Assembly: GCA_004123355.1 (NCBI GenBank)
Contig: SCHM01000004.1
Span: 5,607,017 to 5,671,016 of the forward strand
DNA length: 64,000 nucleotides
Direction: 5' to 3'
Origin: Amphirosellinia nigrospora
Lineage: Eukaryota > Ascomycota > Sordariomycetes > Xylariales > Xylariaceae
In this document: in pieces, positions 63,539 through 64,000 of the stretch
How positions within the stretch are numbered: the stretch's first letter is position 1
Layout of the letters: each line of letters begins with the position of its first letter
Notes under the pieces: model-generated
Databases searched by the model: none
Seen by the model: the letters and a program-made list of their open reading frames with translations, nothing else
Told to the model about the DNA's origin: nothing
Program-made: the position numbers and the translations under genes

Positions 63539-63628
63539 GACGATTTAGACGATCTAGACGACCTAGATAATTTAGACGACCTAGACGACCTGGACGACCT
63601 AGATAACTTAAATAACTTAAGTAGTTTA
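63539..63628 (+). repeat. 9-bp tandem repeat encoding Asp-Asp-Leu units
   Basis: Ten consecutive 9-bp units read GACGACCTA, GACGATTTA or GATAACTTA. In the open frame they encode Asp-Asp-Leu or Asp-Asn-Leu, then Asn-Asn-Leu and Ser-Ser-Leu. The frame opens after a TAG at 63479 and closes near 63657, so at most a short fragment of a protein remains. The unit contains no CpA, which would protect it from RIP. It is probably a remnant of a transposon or duplicated gene. Confidence 0.65.
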
Positions 63629-64000
63629 AAAATAACTCAGATAATAATAATCGCCTAAAAAAAGCTTTAAGCTTAGTAATAAAAACTAGTAGTAAATAAA
63701 AGTAAGGCTGTAAAATAAGCGAAATAAATATTAAATATAGCAGTTATTTGTTATTAATAAATATAGTAAACTTAGAAGTAGAAAAAATTTTATATAATAA
63801 TAACTTTTGTTTTTTTGAATATTATCGGCAAATAGTAGAATAATTAAATAAAAATAACTATATGAAAAAAATATATATTAATAGAATTAAAACTTAAATT
63901 TATTACGTAAAAAAGTAATAGTGTTAATAAATTATCTTTTTAAGTTTATATATTAAGCTAATAATATAAATATTATAAAAGATTTAGCAATAAGATTTTA

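Larger units (their letters stand above)
41690..64000. other. AT-saturated RIP block, over 22 kb, runs off the window
   Basis: The DNA is almost entirely A/T with scattered C/G mostly in CpG, GpC-T and CpT context. CpA and TpG are rare, as expected after RIP converts CpA to TpA on both strands. No open frame of useful length survives. It holds a 6.6-kb LTR element, an inverted LTR copy, and minisatellites near 52.7, 53.7 and 62.2 kb. Slightly less decayed patches occur near 52100-53600 and 62550-63700. It is probably heterochromatic. Centromere, subtelomere or dispersed isochore cannot be separated from sequence alone. Confidence 0.85.

Overview
This window is nuclear DNA of a filamentous ascomycete (Pezizomycotina). 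The evidence is short GT-AG introns (46-133 nt, several with TACTAAC-like branch sites), fungal-specific families (an MBP1-type APSES factor, a pisatin-demethylase-like P450, a Cup1-like LYR protein, a fungal cell-surface one-pass membrane protein), TAGG/CCTA-rich intergenic repeats, and long AT-saturated blocks in which CpA/TpG is almost absent while CpG and CpT cytosines survive. That last pattern is the footprint of repeat-induced point mutation (RIP). No rRNA, tRNA or CRISPR array was recognised.

Layout. From 1 to 29.8 kb the DNA has ordinary composition and about ten genes: MBP1-like cell-cycle transcription factor (-), Cup1-like mitochondrial LYR protein (+), GNAT acetyltransferase (-), two small secreted proteins (-), a cytochrome P450 (+), a cell-surface one-pass protein (+), a velvet-like protein (-), a disordered protein (-), and a polytopic membrane protein with a C-terminal degenerate Rab-like domain (-). 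From 29.8 to 38.9 kb lies one gene, whose first exon encodes five ILNP repeats. It is split by a 7.26-kb RIP-destroyed LTR retrotransposon (30402-37664). An island of normal composition follows to about 41.69 kb. From there to the window end (over 22 kb) the DNA is almost pure A/T. It begins with a second, 6.6-kb LTR element (41747-48374) and also holds an inverted third LTR copy and several minisatellites. This block could be a centromere, a subtelomere or an AT isochore.

The genes are unrelated housekeeping and accessory loci and form no obvious cluster. The P450 has no recognisable biosynthetic partner nearby.

A point that affects every gene model: at least six genes show reading-frame breaks, and every break I could place has the same sign (one base missing), usually in a short G or C run. 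Adding the missing bases and removing the introns gives lengths divisible by three in every gene whose exons I could fully place. Neighbouring genes (GNAT, the 7.4-kb secreted protein, the pseudo-GTPase protein, the velvet-like protein) are fully intact. Under-called homopolymers in an unpolished assembly are the simplest explanation, so I annotate these as genes rather than pseudogenes, except the one physically split by the transposon.
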